Position numbers and translations under genes: made by a program. Below the pieces are notes generated by a model. The model was not told where the DNA came from, searched no databases, and worked only from the letters and a program-made list of their open reading frames with translations. DNA of 64,000 bases from contig NC_068935.1 of the NCBI RefSeq assembly GCF_023091745.1, positions 6,581,744 to 6,645,743 of the forward strand. Reading direction: 5' to 3'. Source of the stretch: Budorcas taxicolor. Taxonomy: Eukaryota > Chordata > Mammalia > Artiodactyla > Bovidae. Below, one piece after another: positions 11,187 to 21,314 of this stretch; positions within the stretch are counted from its first letter, which is position 1, and each line of letters opens with the position of its first letter.

Positions 11187-11303
11187 AAAGACACTAAGGC
11201 CCAGGGAGGCTGAATGACATTCTAATATTCACACACTCAGTGCATAATTGGAACTAAAGCCCACCTTCCCTAATTTCTAAGTTTCTGCCCTATTCTGCTT
11301 AAC
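11187..11303 (-). mobile_element. MIR-like fragment
   Basis: GACACTAAGGCCCAGGGAGG, then TTCACACACTCAGTGCATAA and AACTAAAGCCCACC follow the order of a reversed MIR (gaggcacagagaggttaag, then cacacagc, then agtggcagagcc). It abuts the LTR. Confidence 0.55.
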
Positions 11304-12009
11304 TGAAAAAAGCCATCTCTTGTTTGGCTATTTAGAAAATCAAAAACTGAAGTAAAATGGGTCTTATTCTATTGTCTATTCTTTTGATCCTTTCTTGGGG
11401 TTAATGGGAAGAACTCAGGATATTAGGAAGGGTGTATGTTTTAACTGCAGGGTGGATTAACTAGATCTATTCTACTAATTTAAGTACAAAAGGTCATAGG
11501 ATAGAAAAGTGATTATAACATAAAATCTAAGATTTTTGAGGGTTATTAGAATATGCAAATGTAGTAATTGAAGGAACAGGGTTATCAAACTTAAAAGGTT
11601 AAGGGAGCAGACACAAATGAGCTATAATGTCAGCAAACTTCTAATTCCTGTGTTTAGAAGAGTTCCACTTGTACTTTGAAATGCTTGTTTTTCTGAGAAA
11701 TTGAAAATACTATTCCTGTTTTTCATGGAATTGAAACAAAATTTGGTGAAGAATTTTCAATCGAGTTAAAGGCATGGTTTCCATTCTTGTGGATTTTGCA
11801 GTGTAACCATTAGTGAAAAAAGAAAGAAAGAAAGAAAGAAATAGAATGAAAACAAATAATTAGGGAAAAATAAATGAAATCGTTATGTAGTAATACACAG
11901 TTATTTAAGCAAAATTGGTTTAGAGAAAGAGGGGACTCACAGTGCTACAGTTGACTAGAGAAGGCTTCACAGTAAACATAGAGTTAAATCTGACTTTTGA
12001 GTCAGCAAT
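11304..12009. other. No gene; (GAAA)n microsatellite
   Basis: Unassigned DNA. The only clear element is the GAAA-type simple repeat at 11814-11843. Confidence 0.4.
11814..11843. repeat. (GAAA)n microsatellite
   Basis: About five uninterrupted AAAG units. Confidence 0.9.
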
Positions 12010-12500
12010 ACAAACTTTAAAAATATTCATACCTTTTGACCAGCAAATCTACTAAAAATAATCTAGCCAAATCTAACCATTTTAACTCTAGCCAGTGTAG
12101 ATTTTATTTTATTTATTTATTTATTTTATTTTATTTTATTTTTTTTACTTTACAATATTGTATTGGTTTTGCCATACATCAACATGGATCTGCCACGGGT
12201 GTACAAGTGTTCCTAATCCTGAACCCCCCTCCCACGTCCCTCCCCATAGCATCTCTTTAAAATACAGCAAAATATGTCTTCCAACACACCTTAAAACAGT
12301 TAAAAATCCTACATGCCTCACAAAAAGAAATGGTTAAATAAGTTATCATACAGCAATATGCAAGAATATGATATGACTATTGAAATTATATTTTTGAATA
12401 ATTATTTGATTGAAAAATGTTTATGTCATATTGTTAAGTCAATGAAAAGGATAATGCAAAACTATTTATACAATATTCATAAAGATTATTTCAACAGTGA
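12010..12500 (+). mobile_element. Old L1 3' region, split by an L1-BT insertion
   Basis: The left part (12010-12099) has CCTTTTGACCAGCAAATCTAC, a decayed form of the L1 ORF2 end. The right part (12257-12500) has AATGGTTAAATAAGTTATCA and TGTTAAGTCAATGAAAAGGA, as in L1M/HAL1-like 3' ends. The 133-codon frame at 12313-12714 is this AT-rich element and not a gene. Confidence 0.5.
12100..12256 (-). mobile_element. L1-BT 3' end with (TTTAT)n tail
   Basis: The reversed poly-A is a TTTAT-type run (12100-12145). It is followed by TACTTTACAATATTGTATTG, GCCATACATCAACATGGATC and CCCATAGCATCTCT. Confidence 0.88.
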
Positions 12501-12785
12501 ATCTGCTTTAAAGGTCAATCAAATTCATTATTCTTATAGTAGAAAAAGATTAAGACAGACAATTGCTTCAGAGACAACAAACGCCAAGGCAGGGGAAGTA
12601 CATTCAATAGCTGCTGGCTATCCTTCCTGTGCCTTTTCTCTAAGACTCCTTAAATCTAAGAGACACTATAGAAAGATAACTTATTGTAAAGTCTTGTCAC
12701 CAACCACCCTATGAAATATGGCAGGCTTAGTTTATCTAGGGTAATTCAAATTAGGGCAGGGAAAATATAGAAAAAGAAATATGCT
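12501..12785. other. No feature recognised
   Basis: Nothing assignable; moderately AT-rich. Confidence 0.35.
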
Positions 12786-12902
12786 TCTGCTGCTGCTGCT
12801 GCTAAGTCGCTTCAGTCATGTCTGACTCCGTGCGACCCCATAGATGGCAGCCCTGGGATTCTCCAGGCAAGAATACTGTAGTGGGTTGCATTTCCTTCTC
12901 CA
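12786..12902 (-). mobile_element. BovA SINE monomer
   Basis: (GCT)n run, AAGTCGCTTCAGTCATGTCT, then TCTCCAGGCAAGAATACTGT and CATTTCCTTCTCC. It is one unit of Bov-A2 in reverse. Confidence 0.9.
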
Positions 12903-13142
12903 AAAGGAAATATACAAGACTCTAAAATGAGTGCCAGGTGTGAGATTCTGGAGGTATCACAACTGTTCCTTCTATGGCCAAGAGAAACACAGTGAGAGAG
13001 GAGAGAAGTAGTACAGGGATATAGACTGATGGAGGGAGACGTGAATAAGAGCCTGATTTTGACGAGGCCACATCATTGATGTGGTATTTGTACCATTTTC
13101 TGTGATCAGTCTGCAGGCACTCTTGGTCTTGGCTCAGATATA

Positions 13143-13376
13143 CATAAAAGCAGCTTGTATGCATGGTTAGTTGCTCAGTCATGTTCGACTTGAATCCCAT
13201 GGACTGTAGCCTGCTGGGCTCTTACGTTCATGGAATTCTCCTGGTAAAAATGCTGGAGTGGGTTGCCATTCCTTTTGCCAGGGGATCTTCTTGACCCAGG
13301 GATCAAACCCAGGTCTCCTGCATTGCCGGTCGATTCTTCACTGTCTGAGCCACCAGGAAAGCCATAAAAGCAGCTT
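13143..13376 (-). mobile_element. Bov-tA SINE with perfect 14-bp target-site duplication
   Basis: CATAAAAGCAGCTT flanks the element at 13143-13156 and 13363-13376. Between them lies a complete reversed SINE, from the BovA body (TTGCTCAGTCATGTTCGACT) to the tRNA head (GAGCCACCAGGAAAGCC). To the right the sequence continues at once as old L1, so the SINE entered at or beside that L1. Confidence 0.93.
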
Positions 13377-13985
13377 AAGACCCAACAATTCCACTTATAG
13401 ATATCTTGTGATACACCTAAGGGAAATGAAAAGAATAAGTCCACTCAAACACTTGTACACAAATGTTCATAGTGACATTATTCAGAATAGCAAAAAAATG
13501 GAAAGAAAAAAAAATAAAACAAGCACAAAATCTTCATCAACTCCTGAATGGATAAATAAAATAAGATGCATTAAAGAATGGAATATTATTCAGCAACAAA
13601 AAGAAGCAATGATATAAGCTACAACATGGATGAATCTTAAAAACATTATGATAGGTGAAAGAAGCCAGATACAAAAGGCCACATATTATATGACTGAATT
13701 CATATCAAATGTCCAGAATAGGCTAATCTATTGAGACAGGAAGTGATTGCTTACAACTTAGAGGGGAGAGTAGTTGGAAGGGCAGTTGACCACTTATGGG
13801 TATCAGGTTTCTAACTGAAGTAATAAAAATGACCTAAAATTAGGTTGTGATGATGGTTGAACAACTCTGTAAATATAGTAAAAATGAAACAAAAATAAAA
13901 CACAATGAATTTTACACTTAAAATGAGTGAATTTTATGGTTTACAAATTATACTTTTATAGAGCTGTTAAAAAAAAAAAATAAAA
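13371..13985 (+). mobile_element. L1M 3' end
   Basis: AAGACCCAACAATTCCACTT, CACTTGTACACAAATGTTCA, GGAATATTATTCAGCAACAA, GTGAAAGAAGCCAGATACAA and a terminal A-run. These follow the order of ORF2 C-terminus into 3' UTR. The frames are decayed. Confidence 0.85.
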
Positions 13986-14597
13986 ACAGCTTGTTAAGAC
14001 CTCTCTCTCGGCCTACATGATAAGTTCATGGCTGTATGCCTACCAATCCCTTAACCAAAAAAAAAAAAAAAAAAAAAGAACTCTGACATTGGGTTTTTAT
14101 GCCAGGAATAAATACCTGGAATTAGTAATGTTATTTCAGAGGACACCAGACCACAGGGTTCCCGTTGGAGTGGAATTTTCCTATCCAATATGTGTTTACT
14201 ATCAAGCAGAGATTGAATGCGTTTTGTGAGTTGTGTGAAGGGAAGCTGGCTGTGGATCACTTGAGTCATTATATGCCTGGGCCAGAATAGCTGTACTAGA
14301 CCACCTAAGCTCAAGTCTAAGGACAGAAAGAAGGGGAGGAGATGTGATGACTTAAGACCCAGCTAGCCACAAAAGGCTTGTGAGTCCCTTGGTGAGATCA
14401 TCCTCAGCCAGCAGCTATTAGCATGGTTCTCTCTGAAGTTGACTTTGGCTTGAGTGTCCTCCATATGCTCAGAGCTCTCTGTGAAGGTTGCAGGGTGGGA
14501 GGCAGTGTTGTGGTCCCTCCTGCCTCATGATAACCTATTGAGCACAATTTCTTCCCAGCTCCATGTTCAGTGACATCATGGCAGTAGCTTAAAATTA
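13986..14597. other. No gene; A-run
   Basis: Contains a pure A-run of about 22 at 14056-14077. The 70- and 87-codon frames here pass through that run. The stretch 14230-14590 is GC-richer than its surroundings but carries no motif. Confidence 0.4.
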
Positions 14598-14822
14598 GGC
14601 TTCCCAGGTGGCGCTAGTGGTAAAGAAACCACCTGCCAATGCAGGTAAGAAATAAGAGACTCGGGTTCGATCCCTGGGTTGGGAAGATCCTCTGGAGAAG
14701 GAAATGGCAACTCACTCCAGTATTCTTGCCTGGAGAATCCCATGGACAGAGGAGCCTGGCAGGCGCAGTCCATAGGGTTGCACAGAGTCAGACACGACTG
14801 AAGTGACTTAGTAAGCAAGCAA
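14598..14822 (+). mobile_element. Bov-tA SINE with well-kept Pol III boxes
   Basis: The head GGCTTCCCAGGTGGCGCTAG contains an A-box match (TGGCGCTAGTGG). GGGTTCGATCCC is an exact B box at about 14661-14672. The BovA body follows with GAGAAGGAAATGGCAACTCA and ends CGACTGAAGTGACTTAG. Of the SINEs here it has the best preserved internal promoter. Confidence 0.93.
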
Positions 14823-15325
14823 AGCCATCGTGGGAGTATTTGTACCATAGAAACTGGCAACTGTTGCAGATTAAGGCTTTTGTTTTCAGAGAATCGGTTG
14901 TTAAATGTTTACCATGATCACACACATATGACAACCAACAGCCAAGCATATGGTTAATGAGTATGTTCATGTGTTGGTAATGACTGTGTCATTGGCTCCT
15001 GCATTTGAGGATGGGGCTGGGGAGTGGTCTGTCTCTCCAACTTTGTTACTATTCATCTGAACACTGAAAGTCTTGAAGAAGTAAGTGTAGGAAGGCTGCT
15101 GGCCCATAGCATCTTTAAGGTTCTAGTTCCAAAGATTAAAGATCATGGCATCAACTAGCAGCCTGTACTCTAGAGTAATGAAGACATGCTGGATATAAGA
15201 CTTTGAGCATTCAATGATAGCTTGATGTAAAACCTCCCCTCCTCAAATACTTTACCCTGCACTGACCTATTCTTTCCAAACCAAAACAAATGGAGAAAAA
15301 ATAAAACAAAACTGGTTCAAAAATC
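14823..15325. other. No gene recognised
   Basis: Unique-looking DNA. It may include the 3' flank of the protein-like segment that ends at 15326, which would make it 3' UTR-like, but this is only inference. Confidence 0.35.
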
Positions 15326-15696
15326 TTAATTTCCTAAATGCCTCTGATGGCCTTTATGTAGAAGCTCAGTTACAGTTTCATGGAGAGGTGCAGGGGAATG
15401 CCACTGATAGGTAGCTTTAGAAAAACGAGGGATGTTTTTCTCTGTTATGGTGAAGTCTGTATGGCAGAAATATTGACGGGAGTGAAAAAGGCAGACTGAA
15501 CTGACAGGTGCTGACTTTCTAAAATCCACACCATGGCAAGAGCAGAAGTCTTCATCTGGTAGGTGGATAGAACCATTACCAAATTAGGTGTTGAGAACCA
15601 TGGAACAATAGGTTGAAAAGTCTTCAAACTCCTTTGACCATTAATAGTGTTATAGTGTAGCTCCTCCTCCAGATGTGGTAGGATTACTAGTAATGT
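15326..15696 (-). pseudogene. Protein-like minus-strand stretch with a probable frameshift
   Basis: I do not recognise the protein. Frame A is open from 15696 down past 15590 and reads protein-like text such as LPHLEEELHYNTI and FQPIVPWFSTPN. Frame B is open from 15583 down to a stop at 15326 and contains TDFTITEKNIPRF and TYQWHSPAPLHETV. The two parts meet near 15585, where a one-base shift would join them. No repeat family explains the segment. No splice acceptor with a pyrimidine tract is obvious at its upstream end, which fits a 5'-truncated retrocopy better than a live terminal exon. It could still be chance. Confidence 0.3.
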
Positions 15697-15720
15697 TCAT
15701 TCTCTTCTTTATAATTTTCC

Positions 15721-16859
15721 TTTTTAGTTTACAAAATTTCCAAAATGAATATGCACTAATTTTATAATCATCTAGAAATAAGACATTTTTCATAACTAGA
15801 AGTCAGAAAACAGGACATAAATCAAGGGAGCAGCCTAAAGCAAATAAGGTAAAGGAGAGGTTTGAAAGTCATGGAGAAAAGTTAGGATTTGATAGCGACA
15901 GGGAGCTATCACATATTCAGTAGCACAGGGAAACATTTGTGTTTCAGTGGAAAATTGTACATGGTTTACCTTTCAAAATTATCTGGTTCTAATCTTTCAT
16001 TATTTTTGAGGGATTTTATAATTCTGTAAATTGTAACTGATGACAATAATGCAAATGTTCTCTTCTCTGAACACACAAATGGCTTTTATCCCAGGGAGAA
16101 AGAAGGGAGGCTCCTCACCAAAATAAATAAATAAATAAAGAAGCCAGGTGCCAGTTTGCCTTTATTTGTAAGTCTAATATTCAATATCTAGAAATGTGTC
16201 TATGTTTGGACCTGTTGTAAAAGCTGCCAACTTACCTCATTGATAATGTAAATAAAATATTTAAAACCATTAACACATGGTTATATTATAATTGTGTGAC
16301 AGTCATGATTTTGCCTTTTTTGGGAAAATTGTCTTTTAGCAGCACCTGATGAGAGCAATGCTTTTAATGCAGATGTGAAATACAGGCAAACCACCCCCCC
16401 GCCCCCCCCCCCCCCGCCATGTGTGCCTGCCTGATGACTTAAAGAGAAGGCAAGAAAAATATAAAATGATTTAAGTGGTTATAAGGTAAAAGCAATCTGA
16501 ATTTGGCTAAGAGCAATAGCAACCTGTTTTCAGGAACTGTCTTGTGACCTTTCTGCTGTTGCATTAAATTTTTTTTTCTTACTTTTTTTCATTGACACAC
16601 TGGACAAGATGAAAACAAATTTCCTGTTAGATAAGAAACCCTTCTTCCTTTCCTTTATGTTCTTCTATGATAATTTTCAGAAGTTAATAGATCAACTCTC
16701 AATTACCCAGGGGATTATCAGCACTCAGAAATGTTAACAGTCAGCCAGGGCTTTCTCTCCTATGACCACAATATTTGGAGAGGGAAATCTAGAAGGCAAG
16801 CATCAATAAATTCTCAACTGTTTGCCCATTCACAATCAAGCCCATCTGGGACACTTTGA
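15721..16859. other. No gene; simple repeats only
   Basis: Holds (AAAT)n at about 16120-16139 and a C-rich run at 16391-16418. Otherwise unassigned AT-rich DNA. Confidence 0.4.
16391..16418. repeat. C-homopolymer tract with single G interruptions
   Basis: Blocks of 7 and then about 14 C's, separated by G, in otherwise AT-rich DNA. Confidence 0.9.
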
Positions 16860-16955
16860 AGAAAACTAAGGCCCTAATCTATAGATTCTGATCCTGGAAT
16901 CGGGTCCAAGAATCCATATTCTTAACAAGCTTCCAAATAATTCTCCTCCTAAGCC
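16860..16955 (+). mobile_element. hAT MITE fragment, MER20/MER5B-like
   Basis: GATTCTGATCCTGGAATCGG, then AAGAATCCATATTCTTAACAA and AAATAATTCTCC follow the middle-to-end text of MER20-type elements (cagaatctctgg, aatctgcattttaacaagc, gtgattct). Confidence 0.45.
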
Positions 16956-16993
16956 CAGTTTGGAAATATTATAGGTCATAGAGTCTATTTAAA

Positions 16994-17138
16994 TGCTGGA
17001 TGGCATCACCGACTCGATGGACGTGAGTTTGAGAGAACTCCAGGAGATGGTGATGGACAGGGAGGCCTGGCGTGCTGCAATTCATGGGGTCTCAAAGAGT
17101 CAGACATGACTGAGCAACTGAACTGAACTGAACTGAAA
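16994..17138 (+). mobile_element. BovB 3' end
   Basis: GCTGGATGGCATCACCGACT to the tail GAACTGAACTGAACTGAA. It is a 145-base 5'-truncated copy close to consensus. Confidence 0.92.
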
Positions 17139-17164
17139 TTTATCTTTCTTTGATGGATGATGTT

Positions 17165-17545
17165 AAAAAATGGTTAAAGAATATAATGTAGGTGATACAA
17201 TACAAATTTATTGAACACTTTGGGATGTGGAAAGTCTCCTGCAGAGAACTGCAAAATGGGGTGGAAGGAAGGAAACTTTTATAGGATAAAAAATAGAGAA
17301 TAAGGAAGGGACACATAGAAAATATCTGATTGGCTGGGGCACAGAGCCAAACTTGTTTGGAATGAGAAGGCTCAGACTTGGCTTGGTATTTGGGGATTGG
17401 CTTAACTGAATATACTGCATTTTTGGTCAAGCAGAACATTTATCAGGACAGAAAAGTTATGTAAGTTTTGGTTTCTTGACATGGTACCCTGGGCAGAAGT
17501 GGCTTCATCTTGGGCCTAGAAATTTATTTCAACCCTACCATCTAC
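17165..17545 (-). mobile_element. ERV LTR, minus strand
   Basis: On the minus strand the three LTR landmarks appear in order and at proper spacing: a CCAAT box (AGCCAATCAG, at 17327-17337), a TATA box (CCTATAAAAG, at 17276-17285) and a polyadenylation signal (AATAAA, at 17208-17213). No internal retroviral sequence adjoins it, so it is probably a solo LTR. The family is not assigned. The open frames at 17140-17439 are read-through. Confidence 0.6.
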
Positions 17546-18636
17546 ATGGACCCTTTTAAAAATGCTTTCCCTTGTTTCATCCTGAGACAAGATGATACGA
17601 AATAGGCAAACACATGCAACTCTAACTTGCTCCAAAGAAGGAAGAAAAGCTGAGATTTCCAACTAAGTTATTATTGATAAAACTCTAACAGTGGAGGATG
17701 GGAGTAGAAGAAAGCTTAGGAAAAAAATCTGTGCCCCCTAGTTGACTTGCTTCCTCAATAATTGTTTGTGACAGAGGAGGCACTAAGACTTTAGCAGAGC
17801 AAACAATGACATGTGAGCTTTATGAAGGAAAAGAAGAGAAGCATGAAAAGCAGTAGGGAAAGTCCATGCCATGAGTGAGAAGGGTGGGAGAGGGGACTAT
17901 GAGATAGCTAAGTGATGAGTCGAAAGTGACTCCCAGGGAACATGAAAAATCAAGGTCTTAAAAAAAAATCAAGGTCTTTAGTTTTGAGTCTGTAGGAGAC
18001 AAGAAATGTCTGAGAGATGTTTGAAACAAAGTGGTTGTTTATATCTCTCACCAAATACTTTCTCGGAAGGTTATTCAGAACATAATGTTTGAGTTACCTG
18101 ATCTTTAACTGTATTATGAGTGTGGGGATTCAAATTCTTTTAATGAGTAAATTACAAGCTACTCTATAATACAGTTATTTTCCTTTGGTTTTGATCTATT
18201 TTGCTAGAAGTCTGATGGTAGACTCTGTGCCAGTCTGTATTTGAAGAGCTTAACTCTTCATAAGGGTTTACCTGCCAAACCCATAGTAACATATGATACT
18301 TCTTTCCCATCAGATATGGTGCTGTATAAATTTATATACTATAGAGTGAAAAATACACATCCTGTCAGAATCACTGACTTCACCCAGAAAAGATGACCAT
18401 AACATGCAAGTTCAAGACCAAGTACTAACTGGAGGCTTGGAAAACAAGTCAAAGAGTAACCATACTGAAAACATAATCCTTGTCAGAAACACTGAAATGT
18501 CTGGTACATACTTGAACCGGGAAAGTGACATTTTGTTTGTAGTCCTACCTGTCAGAGGTCATCATCAGACTGCATTTAAGGGAGAAAAAATGATATGAGC
18601 TTTATCACTGTCTCTCTAAATGTTTACTGCAAATAA
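17546..18636. other. No gene recognised
   Basis: About 1.1 kb. The purine-rich part 17820-18010 contains a local repeat of AAATCAAGGTCTT (about 17946 and 17967). The 64-codon frame at 18404-18598 shows no motif. Confidence 0.35.
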
Positions 18637-18705
18637 AGCAGTCCTACTAACACAACATTATAAATCAACTATACTCCAATAAAAATAAGTAAAAACAAAA
18701 CAGTC
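18637..18705 (+). mobile_element. L1 3' tip
   Basis: ATAAATCAACTATACTCCAA followed by TAAAAATAAGTAAAAAC is the known terminal motif of several artiodactyl and older L1 3' ends. Confidence 0.65.
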
Positions 18706-19097
18706 CTGTAAATGCATATTTTTTCAATATAGATAAACAGAAACAGAAACATTTTGATTATTTTATAATGCTTGTAAATTCCATCAGAGCCCTGAGCCCT
18801 GGTCCAATCCTGAGTCTCCAGGGTCCTTGGGTTCTCTTAAGATTTAGGTCAACAGATCTGGAAAACAAAAAGTCAGGACAGGACAAAAGTGGATTTTCTA
18901 AGCACTTCCTTGCTTTTCAAATATAGCTCAGACCTCAGGTACTCTATGTGAGTCAAGTATCATAGTGGAACATGGCAGATTATATTTGAAAACAACATGA
19001 TACAGACAGAAGGACTAAAATGCTAGCAAAGTTAGTCCTATTCCCAGGCATCTGATTAACTCTGTGATGTAGTTGATGAGAATACTAACAACAGCAA
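18706..19097. other. No feature recognised
   Basis: Nothing assignable. Confidence 0.35.
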
Positions 19098-19270
19098 TGA
19101 CTAAAATGTATTAAACCCTTGATATGTATAGGTTTTACTGTCCCAAGTGCTTATTATTCATTATGTAATCCTCATAACACACTTTATTATCCCTACTTTA
19201 TAGAGAGAAACTGAGGAAAGAGCAGTTAGATTAGAGGCTTTTATGATTCAAGTCATTTATCTATGATAGA
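19098..19270 (-). mobile_element. MIR SINE
   Basis: Reversed MIR: ACTGTCCCAAGTGCTTATTA, ATGTAATCCTCATAACACAC, TTATTATCCCTACTTTATAG, AGAGAAACTGAGGAAAGAGC. Confidence 0.75.
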
Positions 19271-19783
19271 AGGAAAGAAGGAATATCAGTTTGTCTGTGA
19301 AAAAAAGTTCTGAACTAAAAATACTGAGCACTTTCTCAGGCTCTATAATATCTTTTAATACAACATATGAATCCAATAACACATTTCCTGTCTTCTACTA
19401 AATTTACTCTATGAAAATATCTCCAGCCAAAATTTATTACTTGACTTGGAATTTATCAATTCTCTTTGCACCCTTTTCAGAAATTATATGGGTGCTCATG
19501 TAGTCTTTGAGGTGTGCTTCTAAAAGTAATCAAACTGATTTTCATTTGTGGTCAATGAATACCACTCTTCATTTTTAATTTATATCTATAAGGCAGAAGC
19601 ATGAAATTATTACCCATGTGATAAAGGTTAACATTGAGAAAGAGATAAGACCTTCTTAATTTTCAGCAGAATGGCTCCCAATGGCACCTGTGACAACAAA
19701 TAAACTAATATCACAGAAAGTTGCTTCTCTGGTAGATTCTACAACCTTAGGGTCCTGATTCTAAGGAGAGTCTTCTTATAATT
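19271..19783. other. No feature recognised
   Basis: AT-rich. No open frame longer than 60 codons with protein-like content. Confidence 0.35.
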
Positions 19784-20105
19784 AAACCAGTGTTTCCCAA
19801 TATTGCCTGTTATTAGAATCACTGCAGTACTGTTGAATAGAACATTTCTAAATGATGAAAACGTTTTGTAGTGTGTGCTATCCAATATGGTAACCACTGG
19901 CCACAAGTGGTTATTGAGCCCTTGAATTGTAACTAGTGCCACAGAGGAACTGAATTTAATTTTAATTAATTTAAATCTAAATGCCCATAGGTAGCTACCG
20001 ACTACTGTCCTAATCCACTATCCTAAGCAGTACAGAATTTTTGTTAAAAATATGCATATTTGGGCCCTATACTAGACTTCTAGAATCAGAATCACCAGTA
20101 CTATG
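19784..20105 (+). mobile_element. MER20/MER5B-like MITE interrupted by another MITE
   Basis: The outer element is visible in two pieces: CAGTGTTTCCCAATATTGCC to TTATTAGAATCAC (19790-19820), and then AAAAATATGCATATTTGGGC, CTAGAATCAGAATCACCAG (20040-20105). The intervening 210 bases are a different MITE, listed separately. Confidence 0.45.
19824..20015 (+). mobile_element. hAT-type MITE ('GCTGTCCAATA' family)
   Basis: Starts CAGTACTGTTGAATAGAACA, has GTGCTATCCAATATGGTAAC, CACAAGTGGTTATTGAGCCC and the palindromic centre AATTTTAATTAATTTAAA, and closes with GTAGCTACCGACTACTGTCC. A second copy is at 52163-52378. Confidence 0.6.
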
Positions 20106-21081
20106 TGACGTGAATCTGTATTATTTATATTATATCGGTCAATATTGACTGAACACCCAGTTTATTTTACTTCAGATTGTTGGTATTCTTTAAGATCATA
20201 GTTCTAGGCTATATCTGTTTCTAAACATAGCACTGCATATAGGATATATTCATCTATTTATACACAACATTTTCTTTAATTATAGAAGAATGAGTTGTAT
20301 TGTTACCAAGAGCCATAAGTATGCTATGCATCCTACATAGGCCTAGAATTGGTCCATAGCTTTAAGAAAGTGTCACATATAAAAATTAGCATGAGAAGAA
20401 AGATGAATTAAGGAACAATTTTTCATTTCACAAAAGAATTCACCAAAGGGCTACTTTAAACAAAATTCTCCTAAAATGAATTCTAAATAAGATTCAATTA
20501 ACAAAAATTCAATTTGCACACAAGTCTTCAAGAACACATCTGTTTCCTCAAATCAGCTACACCTGTGAATCATTTGCAAACTCCCTGGAGATTGCAAAAG
20601 GTTTCTCCATAAAAGCTATGATGCTTGGTGTTGAAAACATCCTATTCCACAGTTTCAGGCACTAACCTTCACTGTGTAGGAAAAGAATCTGTGCGTTCTA
20701 GTGAATTATCTTTCCTCAGATGCTCAGTGTTTGTTACAAGGTTTAGCTCATAGCATAGCCCAGTGGAGCCCACCTAAGATTCCACTTGAAAAAGCTTTGA
20801 AAACGGAAACAAAAATAGTATCCAGACTTTCAGTTTCCAGTCTGGCATATAAGCATTTTAGAAGTTTCCACTCTATCCTAATGAGAAGTAAAAAGCAGAG
20901 CAAAATGAAAAATCAGCTCTTCTTCAAGAAGGAGGGGAAGTGAGGTCAAAGAGCAAACCACAGCTGCCAAAACTGGAGAGACGAGACAGGTGGATACAAA
21001 GAATCACAGTTTACCAGAACGGAACCCACCAGCAGAGAAACAGGCATGGGAACCAGTGGCTGGGTAGGAAACCTGAACTAA
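20106..21081. other. No gene recognised
   Basis: About 1 kb. The 80-codon frame at 20701-20943 (GTG start) has no recognisable domain. Confidence 0.35.
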
Positions 21082-21297
21082 ATGGGCTCTCCCAGCGGCT
21101 CAACTGGTAAGGAAACTGCCTGCCAATGCAGGAGATGCAAGAGACAAGGGTTTCATCCCTCGGTTGTGAAGATCTGCTGGAGAAGGAAATGGCAACCCAT
21201 TCCAGCATTCTTGCCTGGAAAATTCTATGGACAGAGGAGCCTGGTGGGCTACAGTCCATGTGGTCTCAAAGAGTGGGACATGACTGAGCAAGCCACG
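21082..21297 (+). mobile_element. Bov-tA SINE
   Basis: tRNA head GGGCTCTCCCAGCGGCTCAA, a degraded B box (GGGTTTCATCCC), then the body GAGAAGGAAATGGCAACCCA to GACATGACTGAGCAAG. Confidence 0.92.
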
Positions 21298-21314
21298 CAT
21301 GAATGCATGCAATG

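Noticed and set aside
12313..12714. 133-codon plus-strand open frame
   Set aside because: It starts inside an old L1 3' end, is AT-rich, and shows no domain.
17140..17439. 99-codon minus-strand frame
   Set aside because: It lies within an LTR with CCAAT, TATA and polyadenylation signals and is non-coding by context.
18404..18598. 64-codon plus-strand frame in non-repeat DNA
   Set aside because: Short, no motif, no composition change against the flanks.
20701..20943. 80-codon plus-strand frame
   Set aside because: GTG start, no recognisable content and no exon signals.
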